Assembly (NCBI RefSeq): GCF_042652345.1
Contig: NZ_JBHSJJ010000009.1
Coordinates: 62,001 to 126,000, forward strand
DNA length: 64,000 nucleotides
Direction: 5' to 3'
Source of the DNA: Negadavirga shengliensis
Lineage (GTDB): Bacteria; Bacteroidota; Bacteroidia; Cytophagales; Cyclobacteriaceae
This document shows positions 8,739-15,889 of the stretch, one piece after another. The notes below the pieces were generated by a model. That model searched no databases. It saw nothing but the letters and a program-made list of their open reading frames with translations, and had not been told where the DNA came from. Positions within the stretch are counted from its first letter, which is position 1, and each line of letters starts with the position of its first letter. The position numbers were made by a program, and so were the translations under genes.

Positions 8739-9206
8739 ATGAACAATCAAGATTATACCGCTACTATTCTTGTAGATGCAGGCGCTGAAAAAGCCTATAA
8801 TGCCATTAAGGATTTTCGGGCCTGGTGGTCAGAAGAAATTGAGGGCCCGACAGACAAACTCAACGAGGTGTTTTTTTATCACTATAAAGACATTCATTTA
8901 TGCAAAATGAAATTGATTGAAATGAATAAAAATAAAAAGTTAGTCTATCATGTGTTGGAAAATGAATTTAATTTCACTCAGGATAAAACCGAATGGGTTG
9001 ACACCAGGCTGGTTTTTGAAATAACGAATGAGGATGGCAAGACAAAAGTTAAATTCACGCACCAGGGTTTGGTACCCGAACATGAATGCTATGAGGTTTG
9101 TAATGATGCCTGGACGGGTTATATCACAAACAATCTTTATAAGCTGGTTACTGATGGCCAAGGTGAACCAATCCAAAAGACAAAGATGGATTTAATGCCG
9201 AATTAG
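8739..9206 (+). CDS. AHSA1/SRPBCC-family protein
   Basis: 155 residues from ATG 8739; upstream in-frame starts lie inside the antisense regulator remnant and add residues unlike the family. The opening TATILVDAGAEKAYNAIKDFRAWWSEEIEG and the centre TRLVFEITNEDGKTKVKFTHQGLVPEHECYEVCNDAWTGYI match the Activator-of-Hsp90-ATPase-1-like (AHSA1) branch of the START/SRPBCC fold, a small hydrophobic-cavity domain. Biochemical role is generally unknown in bacteria. It sits in a neighbourhood with three other SRPBCC proteins. A GC-rich hairpin follows the gene at 9389-9412. Confidence 0.88.
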   Translation: MNNQDYTATILVDAGAEKAYNAIKDFRAWWSEEIEGPTDKLNEVFFYHYKDIHLCKMKLIEMNKNKKLVYHVLENEFNFTQDKTEWVDTRLVFEITNEDGKTKVKFTHQGLVPEHECYEVCNDAWTGYITNNLYKLVTDGQGEPIQKTKMDLMPN

Positions 9207-9388
9207 CGGAAAAGTGGAAGTTAAATCAATTATCCGAAAACCATGACCGCAGACCGGGTAAAAGAAAGACGGTAAGTAACCAAACAACCTTGGGGTTTTG
9301 CCCCCAGGGAAGCGGCTTCTCCCCCACCCTAAAGCTTCAAGCAAGGAATCCTTCCTCTCCCAATCCCGGTTGCCCATTAAAAACGTGC

Positions 9389-9412
9389 GCCGGGCATTTT
9401 TTAACGCCCGGC
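9389..9412. terminator. possible shared hairpin terminator
   Basis: GCCGGGC (9389-9395) pairs perfectly with GCCCGGC (9406-9412) around an AT-rich loop. It lies between two convergent genes (SRPBCC from the left, DinB from the right), where a bidirectional terminator is expected. There is no strong U-tract outside the stem, so it may only be a structural repeat. Confidence 0.4.
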
Positions 9413-9452
9413 CCCAGTTGCATAAATACCATGAATTGATAAAAACATCAGT

Positions 9453-9947
9453 TCAATCATATTTCATCGCCGGATACCCCAGAAGTCTGCGCCATAAGGC
9501 GATTTGGCCGATGCAGTTGGCTTCCCTGTAAATCATAAAAGCAATGAGATCAAAATGGGACATTTTCATTTCTTCCATCTCAAAGGGACTGTCGAGTCGC
9601 GCGTCAGAAACATGGACAAGTGCATTTCTTAGAACCGGGGTGACGGTTTCCCAATCTTTTTGGAATGTTGAAAGCGATGGATAATTTACATCGTCCTGAA
9701 TCCCTTTGTAATCTTTAAAAAGCTCATCTGCCGCTTGTTTCATGTCCGAGCCGAGCAACCGGGCCAGTTCATAGCGCTGCTGAACAAGACTTCCCGTAAG
9801 CCAAGCAATGTGATTCGCTTTGGTGTTAAGGCGTTTGTGACGGTCTTCGTCCGAAATGCCGTCAATGACATTCAGGAAAAACCGCGTTTGCATATCATAC
9901 AGCGCCAGAAGGGATTGCATTCTATGGCTCACTGTTTTGGTTTCCAT
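9453..9947 (-). CDS. DinB-family four-helix protein
   Basis: 164 residues with the DinB/YfiT-like helical bundle pattern: an N-terminal helix (MQSLLALYDMQTRFFLNVIDGISDED), the characteristic NHIAWLTGSLVQQRYELARLLG, and a C-terminal helix REANCIGQIALWRRLLG. Active thiol-transferase or hydrolase members bind a metal through three His residues; here the first (NHIAW) is present but the usual H-x3-H of the last helix reads R-E-A-N-C, so the metal site looks degenerate. It ends 18 bases before the co-oriented VOC gene's stop, so the two are transcribed together with VOC first. Confidence 0.85.
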   Translation of the reverse strand: METKTVSHRMQSLLALYDMQTRFFLNVIDGISDEDRHKRLNTKANHIAWLTGSLVQQRYELARLLGSDMKQAADELFKDYKGIQDDVNYPSLSTFQKDWETVTPVLRNALVHVSDARLDSPFEMEEMKMSHFDLIAFMIYREANCIGQIALWRRLLGYPAMKYD

Positions 9948-9965
9948 ACAGTTTGGGTTTTATAG

Positions 9966-10349
9966 TTATTCAATTTCCAGCACAGAAAGAATATTACCGG
10001 CCGGGTCTTTAAACCAGGCGATGTTCGGCCCGCTTCCATCACTTCGGCAAATACCTTTTTCATCGGTTTTAATCTCTCCCTCATATTGCTCAAACTGTAC
10101 GCCCCGTCTGGATAGCTCATCCACGGCTTCGTCGATATTGCTTACAGGAAAGTTAAGAACGGTAAAGGTGGCCGGTTCATGGTTTGCCTTGGGATATATC
10201 ATGACCGTGTTCCCACCTTCTATATGCAGTTCCAGAATGCCCATCGGGCCATCCTCTACTTTCACTCCAAGGACTTTACCATAAAACTCCTTGGCTTTTT
10301 GTAGATCATCCGCGGAAAACCCACTGAATGCTTTGCTTTTTTTGAACAT
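9966..10349 (-). CDS. VOC-family (glyoxalase/bleomycin-resistance fold) protein
   Basis: 127 residues with the paired beta-alpha-beta-beta-beta modules of the vicinal oxygen chelate fold: FSGFSADDLQKAKEFYGKVLGVKVE at the N-terminus, and a second module with VSNIDEAVDELSRRGVQFEQYEGEIKTDEKG and AWFKDPAGNILSVLEIE. Members include glyoxalases, dioxygenases and antibiotic-binding proteins; specificity cannot be assigned. It is first in a two-gene minus-strand operon with DinB, divergent from the ABM-like gene at 10655. Confidence 0.9.
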   Translation of the reverse strand: MFKKSKAFSGFSADDLQKAKEFYGKVLGVKVEDGPMGILELHIEGGNTVMIYPKANHEPATFTVLNFPVSNIDEAVDELSRRGVQFEQYEGEIKTDEKGICRSDGSGPNIAWFKDPAGNILSVLEIE

Positions 10350-10654
10350 GATGGTCTTGTTTAGGTTGTTGTGAGTTGATTGTCAGGTACAAATCTACGG
10401 GCTATTGTCCAAAGAGTCAGCGGGTAAATACGGCATTTTAATAGGGTAATAGCGACAATGGATTGGTTGAAGCTTTGCCGGGTCCTGGTGATTTCCGCCG
10501 TCTTCCATTAACGGGCTTGGTCAAAAAAATCCGAAAAAAATAGTAAATTCGGTTTGACTGATTAAGATTTTAGGGTTGGGTTGGGCCAAATTCAAGGGGT
10601 TAACGCTGGTCAGAAGCAAAAAGCAAGAATTACCTAAACAAATTATTTGAACCT
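10350..10654. other. 305-base divergent intergenic region
   Basis: This separates the minus-strand VOC gene from the plus-strand ABM-like gene and must hold both promoters. I found no clean TTTG-N19-21-TAnnTTTG pair, repeat or hidden gene. Confidence 0.5.
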
Positions 10655-10963
10655 ATGTACGCCGTCTTTAGAGAAACCTATTATTCAGCCGAAACGAAAA
10701 TTCAAGAAACCAAAGCATTCAAAGCGTTTCAGGACAAACACGCAGAACAGCCGGGTTATGCGGGAACCATAGTTACAAGTGTGGGTGAAGGCCGCCATCT
10801 TACAGTCACATTGTGGAAGACTAAAGAAGATATGCACAACGCGCGTAAAACACTTGGACAGGTGGTGGAAGAACTTTTGAACCCAATCATGACAGCTCCT
10901 GCAATATTACTGGGTACGGGGCCGGTGGTGGTAAATGATTTGAATGCATATTCCAGCGGCTAA
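10655..10963 (+). CDS. ABM-like small ferredoxin-fold protein
   Basis: 102 residues resembling the antibiotic-biosynthesis-monooxygenase (dimeric alpha/beta barrel) family: an N-terminal strand MYAVFRETYYS, helix TKAFKAFQDKHAEQPGYAG, strand TIVTSVGEGRHLTVTLWKTKEDMHNAR and a C-terminal helix. EQPGYAG and VTLWKTKEDM are typical. Such proteins may be heme-degrading or quinol monooxygenases or have no known activity; no catalytic residue identifies one here. The gene stops 77 bases before the first ArsR gene. Confidence 0.65.
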   Translation: MYAVFRETYYSAETKIQETKAFKAFQDKHAEQPGYAGTIVTSVGEGRHLTVTLWKTKEDMHNARKTLGQVVEELLNPIMTAPAILLGTGPVVVNDLNAYSSG

Positions 10964-10990
10964 TAAATATCGCCTATCGCATTAAAAAAA

Positions 10991-11037
10991 TTTGCGTAGT
11001 TAAATAGCTACATATATATTTGTAGTCAAATAACTAC
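10991..11037 (+). promoter_or_regulatory. promoter with nested inverted-repeat operator, ArsR cassette 1
   Basis: A Bacteroidota-type promoter is visible: -33 TTTG at 10991-10994, a 20-base spacer, and -7 TATATTTG (TAnnTTTG) at 11015-11022, ending 18 bases before the ArsR start. The -7 box lies inside an inverted repeat CTACA-TATATATT-TGTAG (11008-11025), itself nested in outer arms GTAGTTA (10996-11002) and TAACTAC (11031-11037). The two 16-mers GTAGTTAAATAGCTAC and GTAGTCAAATAACTAC are also near-direct copies. A dimeric ArsR bound here would block RNA polymerase, so autorepression is the natural reading. Motifs are seen directly; regulator binding is inferred. Confidence 0.75.
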
Positions 11038-11040
11038 ACA

Positions 11041-11364
11041 ATGAAATTAAGACGGGACGTGTTTCAAGCCATAGCAGACCCGACAAGAAGGGCTATACTG
11101 CTATTGATAGCCTCACAATCCATGACAGCAGGGGTTATTGCTTCCAACTTTGAAACGGCAAGGCCCACGGTTTCAAAACATCTTCAGATTCTTACTGCAT
11201 GTGAATTATTAAAACAAGAGCAACAAGGGCGTGAAATCTACTACCATCTCAACGCTGACAAAATGAGGGAAATAGCAGAATTTATCGAACCATTTCGGAA
11301 ATTTTGGGATGACAGGTTTAACAAACTGGAAGCCATCATGAAAAATTACCAAACAAAAAAATAG
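11041..11364 (+). CDS. ArsR-family winged-helix repressor (SdpR-like), cassette 1
   Basis: 107 residues. It opens with RRDVFQAIADPTRRAIL, the hallmark of the ArsR group that precedes SRPBCC genes, followed by the recognition helix region TARPTVSKHLQILTACELL and the wing QEQQGREIYYHLN. No Cys-based ArsR metal site (ELCVCDL) is present, so it probably does not sense metals. It is first in an operon with SRPBCC (4-base gap), DoxX, YdeI-like and DUF4256 genes, and probably represses that operon through the palindrome over its own promoter. It is closely similar to the regulator at 13619. Confidence 0.92.
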   Translation: MKLRRDVFQAIADPTRRAILLLIASQSMTAGVIASNFETARPTVSKHLQILTACELLKQEQQGREIYYHLNADKMREIAEFIEPFRKFWDDRFNKLEAIMKNYQTKK

Positions 11365-11368
11365 CACA

Positions 11369-11857
11369 ATGGAACGAAAAACAAAAGTGAATGCTGAAGA
11401 CGGCAAACATGATTTGCTGATCACCCGTGAATTTGACCTGCCGGTGGAATTACTCTTTAAAGCGCATGTGGAGCCCGGGATTTTCGAGCAGTGGATGTCG
11501 CATGAGTATGGAACAACAAAACTGACGAAGTTTGAAGGCAAAAAGCATGGCAACTGGCGGTTTCAAACCACAGATGCCAACGGAAATGTGCTGTACGCGG
11601 CGAATGGAGTCTTCCATGAGCTTGTTCCCAATCAAAAAATCACCAGGACATTTGAAGCTGAGAATTCAACGCTTGATGTGCAACTTGAGTTCCTGGAATT
11701 TGAGAAACTGACTGACAACACCAGCAAGCTCATCATGCATACGGTATTCAGATCGGTCGCACTTCGGGACCAACTACTAAAAATGCCTTTTGAATACGGC
11801 CTGAATATGGCGCATAACCGCCTGCAGGACATAGTGAGCAAATTAACAAATGCTTGA
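11369..11857 (+). CDS. AHSA1/SRPBCC-family protein, cassette 1
   Basis: 162 residues with the SRPBCC opening LLITREFDLPVELLFKAHVEPGIFEQWMS and a C-terminal helix QLLKMPFEYGLNMAHNRLQDIVSKL. It belongs to the AHSA1-like ligand-binding domains that regularly follow ArsR genes of this type. Biochemical role is unknown; a small-molecule-binding or stress function is the usual guess. It starts 4 bases after the ArsR stop and precedes the DoxX gene by 35 bases, forming one transcription unit. Confidence 0.9.
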   Translation: MERKTKVNAEDGKHDLLITREFDLPVELLFKAHVEPGIFEQWMSHEYGTTKLTKFEGKKHGNWRFQTTDANGNVLYAANGVFHELVPNQKITRTFEAENSTLDVQLEFLEFEKLTDNTSKLIMHTVFRSVALRDQLLKMPFEYGLNMAHNRLQDIVSKLTNA

Positions 11858-11892
11858 AAAGAAAATTAGAAAAACAGACTAATTAACGCGTT

Positions 11893-12297
11893 ATGGAAAA
11901 GAGAAACAAACCTGCCGGACGCGCCAGTAAAATCACCTACTGGGTTGCTACTCTTTGGCTTTCGCTGGGAATGGTATCCACCGGCATCGTACAATTGATG
12001 AAAATGGAAGCAGACGTAGACCTTATGACGCGTCTGGGCTATCCCATCTATCTTCTAACCATGCTGGGCGTTTGGAAAATGTTGGGAGTCGTTGCGGTGC
12101 TTGTTCCGAAATTCGCTTTGGTAAAGGAATGGGCTTACGCGGGCTTTTTCTTTGCCATGTCGGGTGCCATCGTTTCTCATTTGGCTATCGGTCATGGTGC
12201 CGAGGAACTTTTTGGCCCTTCTTTACTGCTGTTATTGACGGTAGTATCCTGGTATTTTAGACCTGCCGACAGAAAAGTCGTGGCGGTTAATCAATAA
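11893..12297 (+). CDS. DoxX-like four-helix membrane protein, cassette 1
   Basis: 134 residues with four hydrophobic segments (ITYWVATLWLSLGMVSTGIV; ILLTMLGVWKMLGVVAVLV-like; AYAGFFFAMSGAIVSHLAIG; LLLLLTVVSWYF). The motif LGVWKMLGVVAVLVPKFALVKEWAYAGF is typical of DoxX-like (DUF6790-type) proteins. The family may associate with quinone or redox stress systems but no activity is proven. It lies in the inner membrane and is third in the ArsR operon. Confidence 0.88.
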   Translation: MEKRNKPAGRASKITYWVATLWLSLGMVSTGIVQLMKMEADVDLMTRLGYPIYLLTMLGVWKMLGVVAVLVPKFALVKEWAYAGFFFAMSGAIVSHLAIGHGAEELFGPSLLLLLTVVSWYFRPADRKVVAVNQ

Positions 12298-12306
12298 ATA
12301 AACGGC

Positions 12307-12885
12307 ATGAATCCTAAAGTCAATTGGTTTTTCGACAAGGCCACCGAGTGGCAGAAAGAATATAGGGAATTGAGAATGATTGCGCTCAATTGCGGGTTGA
12401 CTGAAGAATTAAAGTGGGGCTGCCCTTGCTACACGTTTAAGAGCAGCAACATCGTGTTAATACACGGATTTAAAGAATACTGCGCACTTTTGTTTTTCAA
12501 AGGTGCTTTGTTACATGATGCCGATGGTATCCTTATCCAGCAGACGGAAAATGTGCAATCGGCACGGCAGATCCGGTTCACGGGTCTTCAGCAGATCGTG
12601 GAGATGGAAGCCACTTTGAAAGCATATATTTATGAAGCGGTAGAGGTGGAAAAGGCGGGCTTGAAAGTGGAGTTAAAAAAGACTTCCGAATTTCCAATGC
12701 CGGAAGAATTTCAAAAGGCATTGAATGAAAATCCTAAACTAAAAACTGCTTTTGAGGCCTTGACTCCCGGACGGCAAAGGGGATACCTTCTCCATTTTTC
12801 CCAAGCCAAACAATCCAAAACCCGAGAATCAAGGATTGAAAAATATATACCAAAAATTCTTGAAGGAAAGGGGCTGGAGGATTAA
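12307..12885 (+). CDS. YdeI/OmdA-type protein with DUF1801 domain
   Basis: 192 residues. The N-terminal half is DUF1801-like (LRMIALNCGLTEELKWGCPCYTFKSSNIVLIHGFKEYCALLFFKG) and the C-terminal half carries the OmdA/YdeI signature (FEALTPGRQRGYLLHFSQAKQSKTRESRIEKYIPKILEGKG). Related YdeI proteins in Enterobacteria and Bacillus are linked to stress and cationic-peptide tolerance, but the mechanism is unknown. It begins 9 bases after the DoxX stop, in the same operon. Confidence 0.9.
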   Translation: MNPKVNWFFDKATEWQKEYRELRMIALNCGLTEELKWGCPCYTFKSSNIVLIHGFKEYCALLFFKGALLHDADGILIQQTENVQSARQIRFTGLQQIVEMEATLKAYIYEAVEVEKAGLKVELKKTSEFPMPEEFQKALNENPKLKTAFEALTPGRQRGYLLHFSQAKQSKTRESRIEKYIPKILEGKGLED

Positions 12886-12897
12886 TAAAACGTAAAC

Positions 12898-13476
12898 ATG
12901 AACAAAAATAAAATGAACCAACAACATACCTTGCCCTCAGACAGGCAAGAAGAACTGCTCAACATATTGAAGAAACGTTTTGAAAAAAACATGAACCGCC
13001 ATAAAGGTCTTAACTGGAGCGATATCCAAAAAAAGCTGGAAGCCAACCCAGACAAGCTTTGGTCACTCGATGAAATGGAAATCACCGGTGGTGAACCGGA
13101 TGTGGTCGGCCATGATAAAAAAACCGGCGAGTACATTTTTTATGATTGTTCACCCGAAAGCCCTAAAGGCCGCAGGAGTGTTTGTTATGACAATGAGGCG
13201 CTGGAGTCAAGGAAAGAACATAAACCGAAAAACAGCGCTCTTGGCATGGCTGCTGCTATGGGCATTGAGCTTTTGACGGAAGAAGAATATCGAAACTTGC
13301 AGAAACTTGGAGATTTCGATACGAAAACTTCTAGCTGGGTGATCACCCCTGCTGATGTCAGAGAACTTGGCGGCGCCCTTTTCTGCGATCGCCGCTACGG
13401 CCAGGTATTTCTCTATCACAACGGTGCAGAATCTTACTATGGCGCCAGAGGCTTTCGTGGCTCGTTAAGGGTCTGA
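12898..13476 (+). CDS. DUF4256-family protein
   Basis: 192 residues from ATG 12898 (a second Met five codons later is also possible). Recognisable DUF4256 blocks: ELLNILKKRFEKNMNRHKGLNW, LWSLDEMEITGGEPDVVG, YIFYDCSPESPKGRRS, ALGMAAAMGIELLTEEEYRNLQKLGDFDTKTSSW and GQVFLYHNGAESYYGARGFRGSLRV. No catalytic function is known; the protein is soluble and has no signal peptide. It is the last gene of the first ArsR operon, 12 bases after the YdeI-like gene. Confidence 0.9.
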   Translation: MNKNKMNQQHTLPSDRQEELLNILKKRFEKNMNRHKGLNWSDIQKKLEANPDKLWSLDEMEITGGEPDVVGHDKKTGEYIFYDCSPESPKGRRSVCYDNEALESRKEHKPKNSALGMAAAMGIELLTEEEYRNLQKLGDFDTKTSSWVITPADVRELGGALFCDRRYGQVFLYHNGAESYYGARGFRGSLRV

Positions 13477-13554
13477 TTTTTTAGCGCCGGTTTTCACCGG
13501 GCTTTGTATTTTTTGCCAAAGGAACCAGCTATGAAAAAAAAAGCTGCGGAAAAA

Positions 13555-13591
13555 TTTGCGAAACCGAAAAGTTGCATATATATTTGCAACT
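13555..13591 (+). promoter_or_regulatory. promoter with inverted-repeat operator, ArsR cassette 2
   Basis: -33 TTTG at 13555-13558, a 20-base spacer and -7 TATATTTG at 13579-13586, ending 32 bases before the ATG at 13619. The -7 box sits inside the perfect inverted repeat AGTTGCA-TATATATT-TGCAACT (13570-13591, 7-bp arms, 8-base centre). The layout (ATTTGCG at -33, same spacer length, the same 8-base centre) matches the promoter of cassette 1, while the arms differ (TTGCA versus CTACA). This suggests duplicated regulators with diverged operators. Confidence 0.75.
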
Positions 13592-13618
13592 GATTGGTTT
13601 CTTAAAATCACCGCACAA

Positions 13619-13933
13619 ATGAGAAGAGACGTGTTCCAAGCCATTGCCGACCCGACCAGAAGGGCAATTATTGCGCTCATAGCCTTGCAGGCGATGACTC
13701 CTAATGCCATTGCCGAACACTTTGACACCAGCCGGCAGGCTGTTTCCAAGCACTTGCGTATTTTGACGGAGTGCGAATTGGTATCCCAAAATCAGCAGGG
13801 AAGAGAGATCTTTTACCGTCTTGAAATTGAAAAAATGAAAGAAATAGACAAATGGCTGGAACAGTTCCGCAAGATATGGGAAAAACGTTTCGACCAGCTT
13901 GACGATATTTTACAAAAACTCAAAACAAAATAG
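13619..13933 (+). CDS. ArsR-family winged-helix repressor (SdpR-like), cassette 2
   Basis: 104 residues from ATG 13619; earlier in-frame starts would lie inside the promoter/operator. MRRDVFQAIADPTRRAII at the start, recognition region TSRQAVSKHLRILTECELV and wing QNQQGREIFYRLE make it a close paralogue of the regulator at 11041. No metal-binding Cys is present. It heads a second operon: SRPBCC (2-base gap), DoxX (overlapping the SRPBCC stop) and an arginase-like gene. Probably an autorepressor acting at 13570-13591. Confidence 0.92.
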   Translation: MRRDVFQAIADPTRRAIIALIALQAMTPNAIAEHFDTSRQAVSKHLRILTECELVSQNQQGREIFYRLEIEKMKEIDKWLEQFRKIWEKRFDQLDDILQKLKTK

Positions 13934-13935
13934 AA

Positions 13936-14448
13936 ATGAATCCTAACCTGTTATTTGACTTTTCCGTCAACAAGGAAAACAACACCATTTTAGTAAAACG
14001 GGAGTTTGCGGCAAACCTTGACCTGGTTTGGGACGCCTGGACAAAACCTGAGCTCTTGGACCAGTGGTGGGCGCCCAAGCCCTATAAAACCGAAACCCGG
14101 TCAATGGATTTCAGAGAAGGCGGACACTGGCTTTATGCTATGATAAGCCCTGAAAATGAAAAACACTGGTGCAGAAACGACTATCAAAAAATAAAACCCC
14201 TAAAAAGTTTTACCGGCTTAGATGCCTTTTGCGATGAAGATGGCATTGTCAATACCGACATGCCAAGAACCTTGTGGGCAAATGTTTTCAGCGAAATTTC
14301 CGACAAAACACTCGTAACAATTACGACAAAGTACGAAAGTCTTGCCGATCTTGAAAAGATAATTGAACTTGGTTTTAAAGAAGGCTTTACCATGGCTCTT
14401 GAAAATTTAGATGAGCTGCTATCAACCTTGACTCCCAATCAAAAATGA
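13936..14448 (+). CDS. AHSA1/SRPBCC-family protein, cassette 2
   Basis: 170 residues. VKREFAANLDLVWDAWTKPELLDQWWAPKPYKTETRSMDFREGG is the classic opening of ArsR-linked SRPBCC proteins, and the C-terminal helix GFKEGFTMALENLDELL closes the cavity. It differs clearly from the cassette-1 SRPBCC, so the two have diverged more than their regulators. The stop overlaps the DoxX start (ATGA), implying translational coupling. Function unknown. Confidence 0.92.
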   Translation: MNPNLLFDFSVNKENNTILVKREFAANLDLVWDAWTKPELLDQWWAPKPYKTETRSMDFREGGHWLYAMISPENEKHWCRNDYQKIKPLKSFTGLDAFCDEDGIVNTDMPRTLWANVFSEISDKTLVTITTKYESLADLEKIIELGFKEGFTMALENLDELLSTLTPNQK

Positions 14449-14822
14449 AACCGAAGATTCTGGCGGTGTTGTCCGTAGCATTCGGATTGCTGCTCATCAA
14501 CGGTGGGTTAAATAAATTTTTTAATTACATGCCTGCCCCTGATGATTTGCCCCGGGAATTGCTGAACGATTTTAATGCGCTAACGGAGATCTCGTGGCTG
14601 ATGCCGCTCATTGGGTTTGCTGAAACCCTTGGTGGGGTTTTGATCATTCTCCCTAAAACAAGAGCCTTGGGAGCTTTGATTGTTTTTCCGGTTATGGTTG
14701 GGGTGCTGCTCACCCATATTTTTGTGGACACAAGCGGATTGCCCATCGCCATTCTCATCTGGCTTGTCCTGCTTTGGATAATCTTTGACAACCGGGAAAA
14801 ATACCTTCCAATTATCAAATAA
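14445..14822 (+). CDS. DoxX-like membrane protein, cassette 2
   Basis: 125 residues with an N-terminal hydrophobic segment (ILAVLSVAFGLLLINGGLNKFF), then ISWLMPLIGFAETLGGVLIILP, ALGALIVFPVMVGVLLTHIF and IAILIWLVLLWIIF: four membrane helices. NGGLNKFFNYMP and GFAETLGGVLIILPKTRALGALI are typical of DoxX-like proteins. It overlaps the SRPBCC gene by 4 bases and precedes the arginase-like gene by 15. Inner-membrane; activity unknown. Confidence 0.88.
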   Translation: MKPKILAVLSVAFGLLLINGGLNKFFNYMPAPDDLPRELLNDFNALTEISWLMPLIGFAETLGGVLIILPKTRALGALIVFPVMVGVLLTHIFVDTSGLPIAILIWLVLLWIIFDNREKYLPIIK

Positions 14823-14837
14823 ACGGCTAAAATATAA

Positions 14838-15749
14838 ATGGAATTAATCAATGAAGATATCCAGATCATTTCAGCACCGTCCATTTTGGGCCTGAAACCG
14901 ACAGGGGTGGAAGCGTTGGGTGACAGCCTGCTTGCTTCCGGTTTGTACGAAACTTTAAAAACTCAGAATACAGTTATCCGCCTCGAAACCCTGAATACTC
15001 AATATAGTGAAAAACGGGAGCCAAGGTCCAATTTATTGAATGCGCTGGCAATCAAAAATTTTTCTATGTCATTGGATGAGGTTGTAGTTAATTCAATAGA
15101 TAAAAACAATTTTCCGTTTGTTTTAGGCGGTGATTGTAGCATACTGATTGGCATAACATCGGCCCTGAAAGCAAAGGGGAATTATGGATTAATTTTTTTA
15201 GATGCACATGCGGATTTTTACGAACCTGAAAAATCCATCACAGGCGAAGTTGCTGATATGGATTTGGCTATTGTAACAGGACGGGGTCCCGGAATATTGA
15301 CAAACATCCATAACCTACAACCCTACATAAAAGATGAAAATGTGGTTCATGTGGGCCAAAGGGACTGGGAAGAAACCCGAAAATATGGCTCACAGGATAT
15401 ACGGGAAACCCCTATAAAATGCTTCAGTCTGGCCGAAATCAAAAGGAAAGGCATAAATACCACCACAGAGGAGATTCTGCAACATATCAATAAAGCGGAG
15501 GTTGAAGGGTTCTGGATCCATTTTGATACAGATGTGCTTTCTGATGAGATTAATCCGGCAGTTGATTATCGCCTTCCGGATGGACTCCGGTTTGAACAGG
15601 TGGAATACCTGATAAGAAGCCTGTTAAAGACAGAACGGATGATAGGAATAAGCGTGACCATATTTAATCCCAGGTTGGACAAAACCGGAAATGTTTCTAA
15701 AAACATAACAGAAAGTTTAGGCAAAGCATTTAACTTAGAGACCCGCTGA
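14838..15749 (+). CDS. arginase/agmatinase-family hydrolase
   Basis: 303 residues of the ureohydrolase fold. Binuclear manganese motifs: LGGDC (Cys100, where His is usual in arginase and agmatinase), LDAHADFY (D122, H124, D126) and HFDTDVL (D230, D232). A Cys in the first position occurs in a recognised subgroup of arginase-family proteins whose substrates are uncertain. Residues around MDLAIVTGRGPGILTNI differ from characterised arginases, so true arginase activity should not be assumed; guanidine, agmatine or formimino substrates are possible. It is the last gene of the second ArsR operon. Confidence 0.85.
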   Translation: MELINEDIQIISAPSILGLKPTGVEALGDSLLASGLYETLKTQNTVIRLETLNTQYSEKREPRSNLLNALAIKNFSMSLDEVVVNSIDKNNFPFVLGGDCSILIGITSALKAKGNYGLIFLDAHADFYEPEKSITGEVADMDLAIVTGRGPGILTNIHNLQPYIKDENVVHVGQRDWEETRKYGSQDIRETPIKCFSLAEIKRKGINTTTEEILQHINKAEVEGFWIHFDTDVLSDEINPAVDYRLPDGLRFEQVEYLIRSLLKTERMIGISVTIFNPRLDKTGNVSKNITESLGKAFNLETR

Positions 15750-15889
15750 TATTCTTTCATGACAAAAAACGGCCTCTGACGTTCCGTGTGGTTTATGCGA
15801 CAATAAGTAATTCAAAGTTCTCAACTTATGACACCCTGTCTGAAAAATGCCATAAGCCCTATATGTGACAGTTGTAGCCAATTTTAAAA

